From Abyssibius alkaniclasticus (GTDB lineage: Bacteria; Pseudomonadota; Alphaproteobacteria; Rhodobacterales; Rhodobacteraceae): DNA of 64,000 nt. Below are positions 32,505 to 41,181 of the stretch, one piece after another. The translations under genes were made by a program, and so were the position numbers. Positions within the stretch are counted from its first letter, which is position 1; every line of letters starts with the position of its first letter. The notes below the pieces were generated by a model. That model searched no databases, was not told the origin of the DNA, and saw nothing but the letters and a program-made list of their open reading frames with translations. The DNA lies in assembly GCF_020447305.1 (NCBI RefSeq), contig NZ_CP095732.1:558001-622000 (forward strand). The letters are read 5' to 3'.

Positions 32505-33829
32505 CCCGCTGGCGGGCGCATGTTCAGCCGTTGCGCAAGCTCCAGATAGCTTATCGCCACGCCTTCTGTTGCCTGCATCGTGAAAAACTCGTCGATCTTG
32601 GGGTAAAAGCGAATCGCCTCGTCGACTGCCGGATCGGCCCCCGGGCTGTAGAGCCCGGCCTGGATCATCGGTGCGGCATTTTCATAGGTTGCGGTCATGC
32701 GCCGGGCCCGGGCCAGCACCTCGTTTTCCGCCTTGCTGGCAATGGCAGGCAAGGCGCGCGACACCGAGCGGCGCACATCAACTGCCGGAAAGCGCCCGCG
32801 TTCGGCGATTTCGCGGTCCAGCACGATATGCCCGTCAAGCACGCCACGGGTAATATCGGCCACCGGCTCCTCCATATCCGAGCCGGCCACCAGCACCGAA
32901 AAGATCGCCGTGATGTCGCCCGCCCCTGCCGGCCCCGGCCCGGCGCGTTCGGCCAGATGCGCGATAAGGTTGGCGGTAGAGGGTGGAAAGGCGCGCAGGC
33001 TTGGCGTTTCGCCCGCCGAAAGCGCCACCTCGCGATGCGCCTCGGCAAAGCGGGTAATACTATCGGTGATCAGCAGAACATGGCGGCCCTGGTCGCGGAA
33101 ACATTCGGCCACCGCCATCGCCATCCAGGCGGCGCGGCGCTTTACCAGCGGCGACTGGTCGGATGTTGCCGCCACGACCACAGCGCGCGCCATGCCCTCT
33201 GGCCCCAATACCTGTTCGGTGAATTCGCGCAGCTCGCGCCCGCGCTCGCCGATCAGCGCATAAACCACGACATCGGCTTCAATTCCGCGCGCCAATGCGC
33301 CCAGCAGGGTTGATTTGCCGACACCCGAGCCGGCGAACACCCCCAATCGCTGCCCCCGTGCAATGGGCAGCAATGTATTGAACAGCGCCAGCCCGGTTGA
33401 CAGGCGCCCCCCCAGCGCCTTGCGGCTGGCCGCGGCGGGCGGGGCGGCGCGCAGCGGGGCGGATTGCGCGCCATCAAAAAGCGGGCGGCCATCGAGCGGT
33501 TTGCCGAATGCATCAACCACGCGGCCAAGCCAGCTTTCATCGGGTGCCGCACCGTGTTCGGCAACCAGTTCCACGCGGTCGCCAATGCCCAGACCATCGG
33601 CAGCACCATAGGTCATCACGCGCAACCCGTCCGCGCGCAGGGCAACAACCTCACCCCCCAGGATTGCCCCGCTGCGTTGGGTAATTTCCACAAGGTCGCC
33701 AATGCCCGCATGGGCCTGCAACCCGGCAACACCCACCGTGCCGCCATCGACTGCAGCGACCCGCCCAAACAGGCGGCGGCGCGGAATTTGCGCAAGCGCG
33801 CGCGTCAGGGGGGCAAAATCCAAATGCAT
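32501..33829 (-). CDS. fliI: Flagellar type III export ATPase FliI
   Basis: 442 residues with Walker A GSGVGKST at 167-174, GERGREL in the catalytic core, and TDSITRFAEAHREVALSAGE, conserved in FliI. The C-terminal helical domain follows AENEVLARARR. It is related to F1-ATPase beta and powers substrate unfolding with FliH. It is alone on the minus strand, divergent from flgB and 4 bp convergent with DUF1217. Confidence 0.95.
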   Translation of the reverse strand: MHLDFAPLTRALAQIPRRRLFGRVAAVDGGTVGVAGLQAHAGIGDLVEITQRSGAILGGEVVALRADGLRVMTYGAADGLGIGDRVELVAEHGAAPDESWLGRVVDAFGKPLDGRPLFDGAQSAPLRAAPPAAASRKALGGRLSTGLALFNTLLPIARGQRLGVFAGSGVGKSTLLGALARGIEADVVVYALIGERGRELREFTEQVLGPEGMARAVVVAATSDQSPLVKRRAAWMAMAVAECFRDQGRHVLLITDSITRFAEAHREVALSAGETPSLRAFPPSTANLIAHLAERAGPGPAGAGDITAIFSVLVAGSDMEEPVADITRGVLDGHIVLDREIAERGRFPAVDVRRSVSRALPAIASKAENEVLARARRMTATYENAAPMIQAGLYSPGADPAVDEAIRFYPKIDEFFTMQATEGVAISYLELAQRLNMRPPAG

Positions 33830-33893
33830 AAAACTTGATCCATCTTTTGAGTGGCATGAATTGGCGTGGTTACCTTTTATTCACGCAAAATCC

Positions 33894-33908
33894 TTAAGCC
33901 TTGGTTCA
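33894..33908. promoter_or_regulatory. CtrA-like box in the fliI / flgB divergent promoter
   Basis: TTAA-GCCTTGG-TTCA matches seven of eight consensus positions, 25 bp before flgB and 64 bp before fliI. Confidence 0.55.
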
Positions 33909-33933
33909 AGTCACGCGAGGGAGAAGCCCCGAT

Positions 33934-34326
33934 ATGAGTAATGATCTGACGATTTTGCAAATGGCCTCGGGCCTTGCGCAGCATTCGGGCGCGCGACTTT
34001 CGCTTATCTCACAAAACATCGCCAATGCCGATACGCCGGGTTATGTCGCGCGCGACCTGCCCGACTTTGGCGCCACATGGGCGCAGGGCCAGGGCGTGCA
34101 GCTTACCGCCAGCCGCGCCGGCCATTTCGGCAGCACACCCGGCCAGGCCAGCACCCGCGCCACCGAATCTGCGACCTTTGGCACCATGTCCCCGAACGGG
34201 AATAATGTTGCGATTGAAGACCAGATGATGCGCGCCGCCGCCATCCGCCAGGACCATGAACTCGCGCTTGGCGTCTGGTCAAAATCGCTCGACATGCTGC
34301 GCACGGCCATTGGCAAGCGCGGCTAG
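33934..34326 (+). CDS. flgB: Flagellar proximal rod protein FlgB
   Basis: 130 residues with the axial motif SQNIANADTPGYVARDLPDF near residue 30 and a C-terminal QDHELALGVWSKSLDMLRTAIGKRG helix. ATG 33934 is preferred to the upstream TTG at 33901, which lies in the CtrA-like box. It is the first gene of the flgB-flgC-fliE-fliQ-flgF-flgG-flgA-flgH-fliL operon. Confidence 0.93.
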   Translation: MSNDLTILQMASGLAQHSGARLSLISQNIANADTPGYVARDLPDFGATWAQGQGVQLTASRAGHFGSTPGQASTRATESATFGTMSPNGNNVAIEDQMMRAAAIRQDHELALGVWSKSLDMLRTAIGKRG

Positions 34327-34337
34327 AAAGGACAAAT

Positions 34338-34715
34338 ATGACCGATCTCATTTCATCAATGGCGGCCTCGGCCTCGGGCATGGCCGCGCAATCGGCGCGA
34401 ATGCGGCTGGTGGGTGAAAATATCGCCAATGCCGACACGCCCGGCTATCGGCGCAAGCTCGTGGCCTTTGAAAGCCTGGCCTCGGGCACGGTGGAGGCCG
34501 GGCGCGTAACGCTCGACCAAAGCCAGTTGGTTCGCCAATACGACCCATCGCACCCTATGGCCGATACCAGCGGTTATTATGACGGCTCCAACGTCAATCT
34601 TGTGCTGGAAATCGCCGATGCCCGCGAAGCCCAGCGCGGCTATGAGGCGAATTTGCGGCTGTTCGATCAGGCCCGCCAGATGTCGAGCGCCGCGCTGACC
34701 CTGCTGCGCCGTTAA
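34338..34715 (+). CDS. flgC: Flagellar proximal rod protein FlgC
   Basis: 125 residues with ENIANADTPGYRRKLVAFE and the C-terminal DAREAQRGYEANLRLFDQARQM helix shared by rod proteins. AAGGA lies before the ATG. Confidence 0.94.
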   Translation: MTDLISSMAASASGMAAQSARMRLVGENIANADTPGYRRKLVAFESLASGTVEAGRVTLDQSQLVRQYDPSHPMADTSGYYDGSNVNLVLEIADAREAQRGYEANLRLFDQARQMSSAALTLLRR

Positions 34716-34729
34716 CAAGGATTGAATTT

Positions 34730-35026
34730 ATGGAAACCAACCCCTTCATCGCCTCGCAGCTTTACACCAATGCCCAGGCCATTGCCCGCCCCGCCGAAGC
34801 GGCCGCCGACAGTGAAACCGGACAGGCTTTTGCCGCCATCGCCGATGATTTCATGGCAACTTTGCGCGCGGGCGAGACCACGGCAATGGAGGGCATGGCC
34901 GGGCGGGCCGACCCGCAAACCGTGGTCGAGGCGCTTGCAGCTTCGGAACTGGCAATAGAAACCGCCGTTGCCGTGCGCGACCGCGTGGTTGAAGCCTATC
35001 AGGAAATTCTGCGGATGCCGGTGTAA
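34730..35026 (+). CDS. fliE: Flagellar hook-basal body protein FliE
   Basis: 98 residues ending in TAVAVRDRVVEAYQEILRMPV, the FliE signature. FliE joins the MS ring to the rod. Its stop shares a base with the fliQ start (TAATG). Confidence 0.92.
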   Translation: METNPFIASQLYTNAQAIARPAEAAADSETGQAFAAIADDFMATLRAGETTAMEGMAGRADPQTVVEALAASELAIETAVAVRDRVVEAYQEILRMPV

Positions 35027-35292
35027 TGAGCGGCGTTCAGGTCATGGATGCGCTCCATCAGGGGCTGTGGCTGGCGCTGATCATGTCGCTGCCGGTGCTG
35101 GCCGTGGCGCTGATTGCCGGCTTGCTCATCGGTCTGTTCCAGGCGCTGACCTCGGTGCAGGAGCTGACCCTGACCTTCGTGCCGAAACTCGCCGCCATTC
35201 TGGTGACCTTCTGGCTGACAATGGATTATTCGGGCCAGCTTTTGGTGAATTTCTACACCGATCAGGTGATCGCGCGCATCGTTGCGCCCTAG
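35026..35292 (+). CDS. fliQ: Flagellar export gate protein FliQ
   Basis: 88 residues with two membrane helices and the family pattern LPVLAVALIAGLLIGLFQALTSVQELTLTFVPKL (landmark residues). It pairs with FliP of the other operon in the export gate. Confidence 0.95.
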   Translation: MSGVQVMDALHQGLWLALIMSLPVLAVALIAGLLIGLFQALTSVQELTLTFVPKLAAILVTFWLTMDYSGQLLVNFYTDQVIARIVAP

Positions 35293-35307
35293 GTTGAAAG
35301 GCCGAAT

Positions 35308-36030
35308 ATGGACAATACCGGATATGTCGCCCTTACCCGCCAGGTTGGGTTGTTGCGTGAAATGCAGCTCGTGGCCAACAACATCGCCAATGCCTCGACG
35401 ACCGGCTTTCGCCGCGAAGGGGTGCTGTTTGCCGAAGTGATTGCCGCGCTGCCGGTTGAAGGCGGCAACCTGTCAATGGCCGATGCCCGCGTGCGCTATA
35501 CCGACCGCGCGCAAGGGGTGCTGCGTGAAACCGGCAACCCGCTTGATATGGCCATTGAAGGGCCCGGGTTTTTCAGCGTTGAAACACCGGATGGCACCGC
35601 GTTGACCCGCGCCGGTGCATTCTCGCTCAACGCGCAAAGCGAACTTGTCACGATGGATGGGCTGCGTGTGCTTGATGATGGCGGCGCGCCGATCTTCATC
35701 CCGCCCGATGCGGCCCGGGTGTCGGTTGCAACCGATGGCACGATTTCCGCCGACAACCGCCCGCTGGCCCGGTTTGGCCTGGTGACACCCGAAGATCCGG
35801 CCGCGCTGAACCGGCGTGATGGGGTGCTGTTCGTCTATGACGGCCCGCTTTCACCTGTCGAGGCGCCAAGCCTGCGGCAGGGGTTTGTCGAAGGGTCCAA
35901 TGTCAGCGCAGTCAGCGAAATCACCCGTATGATCGAGGTGCAGCGCAGCTATGAGCTGGGGCAAAAACTGCTCGATCAGGAACATGAACGCATTAGCGGC
36001 GTAACCCGCACCCTTGGCCAGCGCGCCTGA
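35308..36030 (+). CDS. flgF: Flagellar rod protein FlgF
   Basis: 240 residues. The N-terminal LVANNIANASTTGFRREG and the C-terminal EITRMIEVQRSYELGQKLLDQEHERI are rod-protein signatures. It is shorter than FlgG and directly precedes it, which separates the two names. Confidence 0.92.
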   Translation: MDNTGYVALTRQVGLLREMQLVANNIANASTTGFRREGVLFAEVIAALPVEGGNLSMADARVRYTDRAQGVLRETGNPLDMAIEGPGFFSVETPDGTALTRAGAFSLNAQSELVTMDGLRVLDDGGAPIFIPPDAARVSVATDGTISADNRPLARFGLVTPEDPAALNRRDGVLFVYDGPLSPVEAPSLRQGFVEGSNVSAVSEITRMIEVQRSYELGQKLLDQEHERISGVTRTLGQRA

Positions 36031-36049
36031 CACATAAAGGAGAGACGCT

Positions 36050-36835
36050 ATGAACGCCCTTAAAATTGCCGCGACCGGCATGGCCGCCCAGCAAACCCGG
36101 GTCGAGGTTATTTCCAACAATCTCGCCAATATGAACACCACCGCATATAATGCGCGCCGCGCCGAATTTGCCGATTTGCAGTATGAACAGGTGGCGCGTG
36201 CCGGCACTGTCAGCTCGTCTTCGGGCACCGAGCTGCCGACGGGTGTGCAGCTCGGCATGGGCGTGCGCACAGCCGCCATTGCCATGAATGTGATGCAGGG
36301 CAGCCTGAAGGAAACCGGCGGCGACCTCGATCTGGCAATCGAGGGCCGCGGCTATATCGAGGTGCAGCTTCCCAGCGGCGCCAGCGCCTATACCCGCGAT
36401 GGCGCGCTCAAGCTTTCGGGCGATGGGCAGTTGGTAACATCCGAAGGCTTTCCGGTTATTCCCGACCTGACCATCCCCGAAGATGCCCGCGCCGTAACGG
36501 TCAATGCCGATGGCGAGGTTTATGCCTATTTTGCCGATCAGGCCGAACCCCAGCTTTTGGGCCAGCTTTCGCTTGCGACATTCGTGAACGAGATGGGGCT
36601 GGAGGCGATTGGCGGCAACATGTATCTGGAAACATCGGCATCGGGGCAGCCGCAAATCGGCGCGCCGGGGCAGGATGGGCGCGGCACCTTCCGGCAGGGC
36701 TATCTGGAAAGCAGCTCGGTCGATGCGGTGCGCGAAATCACCGAGTTGATCGAGGCGCAGCGCGGCTATGAGCTGAATGCCAAAGTCATTACCGCAGCCG
36801 ACCAAATGCTCGGCGCAACCACGCAAATCCGCTGA
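36050..36835 (+). CDS. flgG: Flagellar distal rod protein FlgG
   Basis: 261 residues. MNALKIAATGMAAQQTRVEVISNNLANMNTTAYNARR at the start and EITELIEAQRGYELNAKVITAADQMLGATTQIR at the end are typical of FlgG. AAAGGAGAG lies before the ATG. Its stop overlaps the flgA start (TGATG). Confidence 0.95.
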   Translation: MNALKIAATGMAAQQTRVEVISNNLANMNTTAYNARRAEFADLQYEQVARAGTVSSSSGTELPTGVQLGMGVRTAAIAMNVMQGSLKETGGDLDLAIEGRGYIEVQLPSGASAYTRDGALKLSGDGQLVTSEGFPVIPDLTIPEDARAVTVNADGEVYAYFADQAEPQLLGQLSLATFVNEMGLEAIGGNMYLETSASGQPQIGAPGQDGRGTFRQGYLESSSVDAVREITELIEAQRGYELNAKVITAADQMLGATTQIR

Positions 36836-37251
36836 TGCGCGCGCTGGTCCTTCTGCTTTGCCTGCTGGCCGCGCCCGCCACGGGTCAGGTGGTTGTGGCT
36901 GCGGCCCCCATTCGCAGCGCCACGGTCATTACCGCCGAACATCTGGCCCTGTCCGATGCGTTTGTCAGCGGCGGCATCAGCGACCCGGCGCTGATCATCG
37001 GCCAAGAGGCACGGGTGAATATCTATGCCGGTCGCCCGATCTTGCTGGCCGAAATCGGGCCGCCCGCTTTGGTGGAACGCAACGCACTGGTCGTGCTGCG
37101 CTATTCAAACAACCTGCTCAGCATCACCACCGAGGGCCGCGCGCTCAGCCGGGCGGGACTGGGTGAAATGGTGCGCGTGATGAACCTGTCATCACGGGTT
37201 GTGGTCATGGGGCGCGTGCGCCCGGATGGAGAGATCGAGGTCGGTTCATGA
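36835..37251 (+). CDS. flgA: Flagellar P-ring assembly chaperone FlgA
   Basis: 138 residues with a signal peptide ending ATGQ and a SAF-type domain including ALSRAGLGEMVRVMNLSSRVVVMGRV, the FlgA end motif. It is the short alphaproteobacterial form, without the N-terminal extension of enteric FlgA. It chaperones FlgI in the periplasm. It overlaps flgH by 4 bp. Confidence 0.9.
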   Translation: MRALVLLLCLLAAPATGQVVVAAAPIRSATVITAEHLALSDAFVSGGISDPALIIGQEARVNIYAGRPILLAEIGPPALVERNALVVLRYSNNLLSITTEGRALSRAGLGEMVRVMNLSSRVVVMGRVRPDGEIEVGS

Positions 37252-37991
37252 TGATGCGCGCAACATTTCTAACCCTTGCCCTTGCGCTGCTTGGCGGCTG
37301 TCTGGAACGGCTGGCCGATATCGGCCAGGTGCCCTATATGACCCCGGTATCCGATGCGGTTGCGCCCAATGTCTCGCCCGAACGCGCGGCAATGGCCAGT
37401 GCCGCGGCGGCGCCCCAGCGGCAATTCTATGCGCAAGGCTCGCTCTGGGCATCGGGGCCAACATCGCTGTTTGGCGACCGGCGCGCCGCGACAACCGGCG
37501 ATATCCTGACGATCATCATCGACATCAACGACCGCGCACAAATGTCCAACAGCACGGGCCGTGCGCGCAGCGGCAGCGAAAGCATGAGCATTGCCGCACT
37601 TCTTGGCCTGCCGGAGCGGATCAATGGCGACCTGCCCGAAGGCGCAAGCCTCGATCCGGCAGCCGATTTTTCCTCAAGCTCGGCCAGCGGCGGCACCGGC
37701 ACGGTCAACCGCAATGAAAAGATCACCCTGCGTATTGCCGCCACCGTGGTCGATGTGCTGGCAAACGGCCATCTGGTCGTGCAGGGCCTGCAAGAGGTGC
37801 GGGTGAATTTCGAACTGCGCGAACTGGCCATCGCCGGCATCATCCGGCCGGAAGATATCAGCCGGAACAACGAAATCACCTATGACAAAATGGCAGGCGC
37901 GCGCATTTCCTATGGTGGGCGCGGGCAAATCACCGACCTGCAACAACCCCGCTATGGCCAGCAGATCTTTGATGTGATCGCCCCGTTCTAG
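37248..37991 (+). CDS. flgH: Flagellar L-ring lipoprotein FlgH
   Basis: 247 residues with the lipobox LLGGC near residue 18, then QGSLWASGPTSLFGDRRAATTGDILTI and VNRNEKITLRIAATVVDVLANGHLVVQG, core FlgH sequence. It forms the outer-membrane bushing. Three ATG codons are adjacent at the start; the first, 37248, overlaps flgA. Confidence 0.94.
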   Translation: MMMRATFLTLALALLGGCLERLADIGQVPYMTPVSDAVAPNVSPERAAMASAAAAPQRQFYAQGSLWASGPTSLFGDRRAATTGDILTIIIDINDRAQMSNSTGRARSGSESMSIAALLGLPERINGDLPEGASLDPAADFSSSSASGGTGTVNRNEKITLRIAATVVDVLANGHLVVQGLQEVRVNFELRELAIAGIIRPEDISRNNEITYDKMAGARISYGGRGQITDLQQPRYGQQIFDVIAPF

Positions 37992-38000
37992 GAGCCTGTG

Positions 38001-38549
38001 ATGAAAAAGCTACTGCCTGTATTGCTTGTGATATTCGGCCTGGTTGGCGGCGCTGGTGCCGGGTTGTTGCTGCAACCCAAGCCTGCAGCCTGCCCGGCGT
38101 CTGACGCCGAGCAGACCGAAAGCGCCACCCGGCAACCGCTGACAGCCGATGCCGCTTGCGCCACGGATGCCGGCACCGGCGCGGCGACCAGCCCGGCCTA
38201 CCCGCCCGCCGCCAGCCCGCCCGTGGCCGCCGAATATGTCCGGCTGGAGCGCCAGTTTGTCATTCCCGTCATTTCGCCGGACCGGGTGCGCGCCCTGGTG
38301 GTGATTTCGCTTTCAATCGAAACCGATAGCGGGGCCGCCGCCCAGGTTTATGCACAAGAGCCGAAACTGCGCGACGCGTTCTTGCAGGTGCTGTTTCGGC
38401 ACGCCAATTCCGGCGGGTTCGATGGTGCCTTCACCACGGGCCAGCCAATGGAAGATCTGCGCGGCGGGCTGCGCAGCGCATCGCGCGACGTGCTTGGCGC
38501 CTTGTCGCGCGATGTGCTGGTGGTGGATGTCGTGCGCCAGGATATCTAA
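38001..38549 (+). CDS. Second FliL-like flagellar protein
   Basis: 182 residues: one N-terminal membrane helix (5-26), an alanine/proline-rich linker, then YVRLERQFVIPVISPDRVRALVVISLSIE and RDVLGALSRDVLVVDVVRQDI, a FliL-type periplasmic domain. GGAG lies six bases before ATG 38001. It ends the flgB operon. Having two FliL proteins in one cluster suggests two stator rings or two partners; their similarity to each other is low. Confidence 0.75.
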   Translation: MKKLLPVLLVIFGLVGGAGAGLLLQPKPAACPASDAEQTESATRQPLTADAACATDAGTGAATSPAYPPAASPPVAAEYVRLERQFVIPVISPDRVRALVVISLSIETDSGAAAQVYAQEPKLRDAFLQVLFRHANSGGFDGAFTTGQPMEDLRGGLRSASRDVLGALSRDVLVVDVVRQDI

Positions 38550-38929
38550 TCAAAATCCGCGTCCGGATCAAAAACCTCGCCCGAGAGCAGTTCCTCATCA
38601 TCCATGACCGCGGCCAGCAGCCGCTCTATGGCCGAATGCGCTTCACCGCCCAACTGTCCACAGGATTCCAGCCAGACAAGCGCCGCCTGCACGCCAGCCG
38701 GTTCGGCCTTGCACAGGGTTTCGCGGCCCTGCTTGCTTTGGCTGATCAGACCGGCGCGCTGCAATATCTGCAAATGTTTGGAAACTGCCGCCAGCGACAT
38801 ATCGAACGGCGCCGCCAGCGCCGCCACCGGTTGATCGCCTGCAACCAGGCGCGCCAGCAAGGCGCGGCGGGTGCGGTCGGCAAGGGCCGCAAAGGTGGCA
38901 TCCAGCCGGGATTCGGGGTCCAGTTCCAT
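38546..38929 (-). CDS. ArsR-family transcriptional regulator
   Basis: 127 residues. ALADRTRRALLARLVAGDQPVAALAAPFDMSLAAVSKHLQILQRAGLI is the winged-helix HTH of the ArsR family with the SKHL recognition helix. No cysteine-rich metal site like ELCVCDL is present, so it is probably not an arsenic sensor. It converges with fliL2 (4-bp overlap at the stops) and is divergent from atpI across 243 bp with an AACC/GGTT operator-like sequence. Confidence 0.88.
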   Translation of the reverse strand: MELDPESRLDATFAALADRTRRALLARLVAGDQPVAALAAPFDMSLAAVSKHLQILQRAGLISQSKQGRETLCKAEPAGVQAALVWLESCGQLGGEAHSAIERLLAAVMDDEELLSGEVFDPDADFD

Positions 38930-38951
38930 AGCAATCGCCTAGCAGAGCGCG

Positions 38952-38975
38952 GGTTGAACGGTCAACCGATTGGTT
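38952..38975. promoter_or_regulatory. Operator-like inverted repeats upstream of the ArsR gene
   Basis: GGTTGA-ACGG-TCAACC (38952-38967) overlaps AACC-GATT-GGTT (38964-38975), 22-46 bp upstream of the regulator start. This placement is expected for autoregulation by an ArsR dimer. Confidence 0.5.
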
Positions 38976-39086
38976 AAGTGTTGCGCGCCGCCGCCCGGAA
39001 CCCGCCACCTGCGCCCACTGGTCGCAACCAAATTTTTATATTACTTATCAGTATCTTGCGAGAAATCCGCGTCCAATTCCACATGC

Positions 39087-39115
39087 TTGACAGCGCAAGC
39101 CTGCCTGCCTAATGT
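39087..39115 (+). promoter_or_regulatory. Sigma70-type promoter of the atpIBEXF operon
   Basis: A perfect -35 hexamer TTGACA (39087-39092), a 17-base spacer and TAATGT (39110-39115, four of six to TATAAT), 58 bp before atpI. Confidence 0.7.
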
Positions 39116-39172
39116 CCGGCTCAATGAAAAGGCGGGTTTTCGCCGATTCTGAACAGGATTTAGGGGTGGGGC

Positions 39173-39487
39173 ATGGCTGATCAGCCCGATCCAGAGAAGC
39201 TGGCGGCGCTCGGCAAGAAGATCGAGGCGCTCAAGGCCGCCCAATCGCCCGAACGGGCGGGGCAAAATGGCTATGCCGATGCCAGCCACGGCTGGCGCAT
39301 GGTGATCGAACTCGTGGTCGGCGTGATCATGGGTTTCGGAATCGGATACGGGCTGGACAGCCTGTTCGGCACATTGCCGATATTTCTGGTTCTGTTCATC
39401 ATGTTCGGGTTTGCGGCCGGGTTGCGCGTTATGCTGCAAACCGCTGCGGAAATGCAGAAAAAGGGCGAAAAGCCCGAAGACGAATAG
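39173..39487 (+). CDS. atpI: ATP synthase protein I (AtpI/AtpZ type)
   Basis: 104 residues with two membrane helices (about 42-60 and 65-85) and the pattern [27 protein letters not shown]. AtpI-type proteins help assemble the c-ring. It leads the F0 operon, as in Rhodobacter. Confidence 0.88.
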   Translation: MADQPDPEKLAALGKKIEALKAAQSPERAGQNGYADASHGWRMVIELVVGVIMGFGIGYGLDSLFGTLPIFLVLFIMFGFAAGLRVMLQTAAEMQKKGEKPEDE

Positions 39488-39522
39488 CCCCACGGGGCAT
39501 AGAGCAAAAGACGAGGTTCGAC

Positions 39523-40278
39523 GTGGCTGTAGAAGCAGAAGTAGAAAGCAACCTGAACATCCATCCGATGGAACAGTTTGTGATCAAGCCGCTTTTTGGT
39601 GGCGATACGCTCAACTTTTATACGCCCACCAACCAGACCCTGTGGCTTGGCATTGCCGTTCTGGCAATTTTCGCACTGCTGGTTCTGGGTGTGCGCGGCC
39701 GCGCCCTTGTGCCCAGCCGCAGCCAGTCGGTTGCCGAGATGATGTATGGTTTCGTACGCAAGATGGTCGAGGATATTACCGGAAAGCAGGGCCTTGCCTA
39801 TTTCCCCTATATCATGACGCTGTTCATGTTCATCCTGATGAGCAACCTGCTCGGCCTGCTCCCCTATAGCTTTACCACAACCAGCCATATCGCCGTGACC
39901 GGCACGCTTGCGCTGATGGTGTTTCTGGCCGTCACCGTCATCGGCTTCGCCAAACATGGTATCGGCTTTCTCAAACTGTTCTGGGTGATGTCGGCGCCCT
40001 GGTGGATTCGGCCCATTCTGGCAATCATCGAGGTGATTTCCTTCTTCGTGCGCCCGGCCAGCCATTCCATCCGACTTGCAGGCAACATGATGGCCGGCCA
40101 TGCCGTGATCAAGGTGTTTGCCGGCTTCGCCTATGCAATGGGGCTTGGCGCCGTGGTGCCGATCTTCGCAATCACCGCAGTTTTTGGCCTGGAGCTGCTT
40201 GTCAGCGCCTTGCAGGCCTATGTGTTCGCAATCCTGACCTGCGTTTATCTGAATGACGCACTTCATCCGGGTCACTAA
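39523..40278 (+). CDS. atpB: ATP synthase F0 subunit a
   Basis: 251 residues with multiple membrane helices. [14 protein letters not shown] contains the essential arginine of the proton path, and the C-terminus [19 protein letters not shown] is typical. It works with the c-ring encoded next. Confidence 0.96.
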   Translation: MAVEAEVESNLNIHPMEQFVIKPLFGGDTLNFYTPTNQTLWLGIAVLAIFALLVLGVRGRALVPSRSQSVAEMMYGFVRKMVEDITGKQGLAYFPYIMTLFMFILMSNLLGLLPYSFTTTSHIAVTGTLALMVFLAVTVIGFAKHGIGFLKLFWVMSAPWWIRPILAIIEVISFFVRPASHSIRLAGNMMAGHAVIKVFAGFAYAMGLGAVVPIFAITAVFGLELLVSALQAYVFAILTCVYLNDALHPGH

Positions 40279-40319
40279 GGGTTAATTTTTCAAGCATTCC
40301 AGATAAATAGGAGACTCTC

Positions 40320-40559
40320 ATGGAAGGCAATATCGTCGCACTCGGTCAGGCAATCGGCGCTGGTCTGGCATCCATCGGCATGGGTGGCGCAGCCATCGGT
40401 GTTGGCAACGTATTCGCAGCTTACCTGTCGGGTGCCTTGCGCAACCCTTCGGCTGCCAGCTCGCAGACCGCCACGCTGTTCATCGGTATGGCACTGGCCG
40501 AAGCTCTGGGGATCTTCTCGTTCCTCGTTGCCCTTCTGCTGATGTTCGTCGGCGTCTGA
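40320..40559 (+). CDS. atpE: ATP synthase F0 subunit c
   Basis: 79 residues, two helices joined by the polar loop RNPSA. E61 in ALAEALGIF is the proton-binding carboxylate. GGAG lies before the ATG. The hairpin after the gene may raise its expression relative to the other subunits, since many copies form the ring. Confidence 0.97.
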   Translation: MEGNIVALGQAIGAGLASIGMGGAAIGVGNVFAAYLSGALRNPSAASSQTATLFIGMALAEALGIFSFLVALLLMFVGV

Positions 40560-40575
40560 TTTCGCCTATGGTTGG

Positions 40576-40595
40576 GGCGGGCTGCATGGCCCGCC
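40576..40595. other. Hairpin after atpE
   Basis: GGCGGGC (40576-40582) pairs with GCCCGCC (40589-40595) around a 6-base loop in the 81-bp gap between atpE and the b' gene. No T tract follows. It is a likely mRNA stability or partial-termination element. Confidence 0.5.
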
Positions 40596-40640
40596 TATTC
40601 CCGCCGCCCGCCTGGGTGGTAACTGAAATCGGAGGTTTGA

Positions 40641-41180
40641 ATGGCAGGTGACGCCACCGCTGCAGCTGCAGTCAAAGTTGAAAAAGCCGCCGGTATGCCG
40701 CAGCTGGACATCGGCACGTTCGGCAACCAGATTTTCTGGCTGCTGATTGCGCTTGTCGCCGTTTATCTGATCATATCCAAGCTGGCCTTGCCGCGCATTG
40801 GCGCGATCATAGACCAGCGCCAGGATGCGATTACCGGCGATCTGGCAAAAGCGGCCGATCTGAAGCGCGAAGCCGAAGAGGCCGATGCCGCCTATAATGC
40901 AGCACTGGCCGAGGCGCGTGCCGAAAGCCAGCGCATTTCGGGTGAAACCCGTGCGGAAATCCAGAAAGAGCTGGATGCTGCCACGGCGCGGGCCGATGCG
41001 GAAATCGCCGCAAAAGCCGCCGAATCCGAGGCACGTATCGCGGAAATTCGGGCGGGTGCCGCACAGGCCGTTGCTGCCGTTGCCCGTGATACGGCTGGCG
41101 AGCTTGTGAAAAAGCTGGTCCCCGCTGCCTATGATGAAAAGGCCTTGGACAAGGCTGTAACCGCACGCGCGAAAGGGTAG
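40641..41180 (+). CDS. atpX: ATP synthase F0 subunit b' (AtpX/AtpG type)
   Basis: 179 residues with one N-terminal membrane helix after an alanine/lysine-rich tail (helix near 32-52, [29 protein letters not shown] landmark) and a long helix. Phototrophic and related alphaproteobacteria carry two different b subunits forming a heterodimeric stalk; this is the first. Its stop is one base before atpF. Confidence 0.92.
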   Translation: MAGDATAAAAVKVEKAAGMPQLDIGTFGNQIFWLLIALVAVYLIISKLALPRIGAIIDQRQDAITGDLAKAADLKREAEEADAAYNAALAEARAESQRISGETRAEIQKELDAATARADAEIAAKAAESEARIAEIRAGAAQAVAAVARDTAGELVKKLVPAAYDEKALDKAVTARAKG

Positions 41181-41181
41181 G

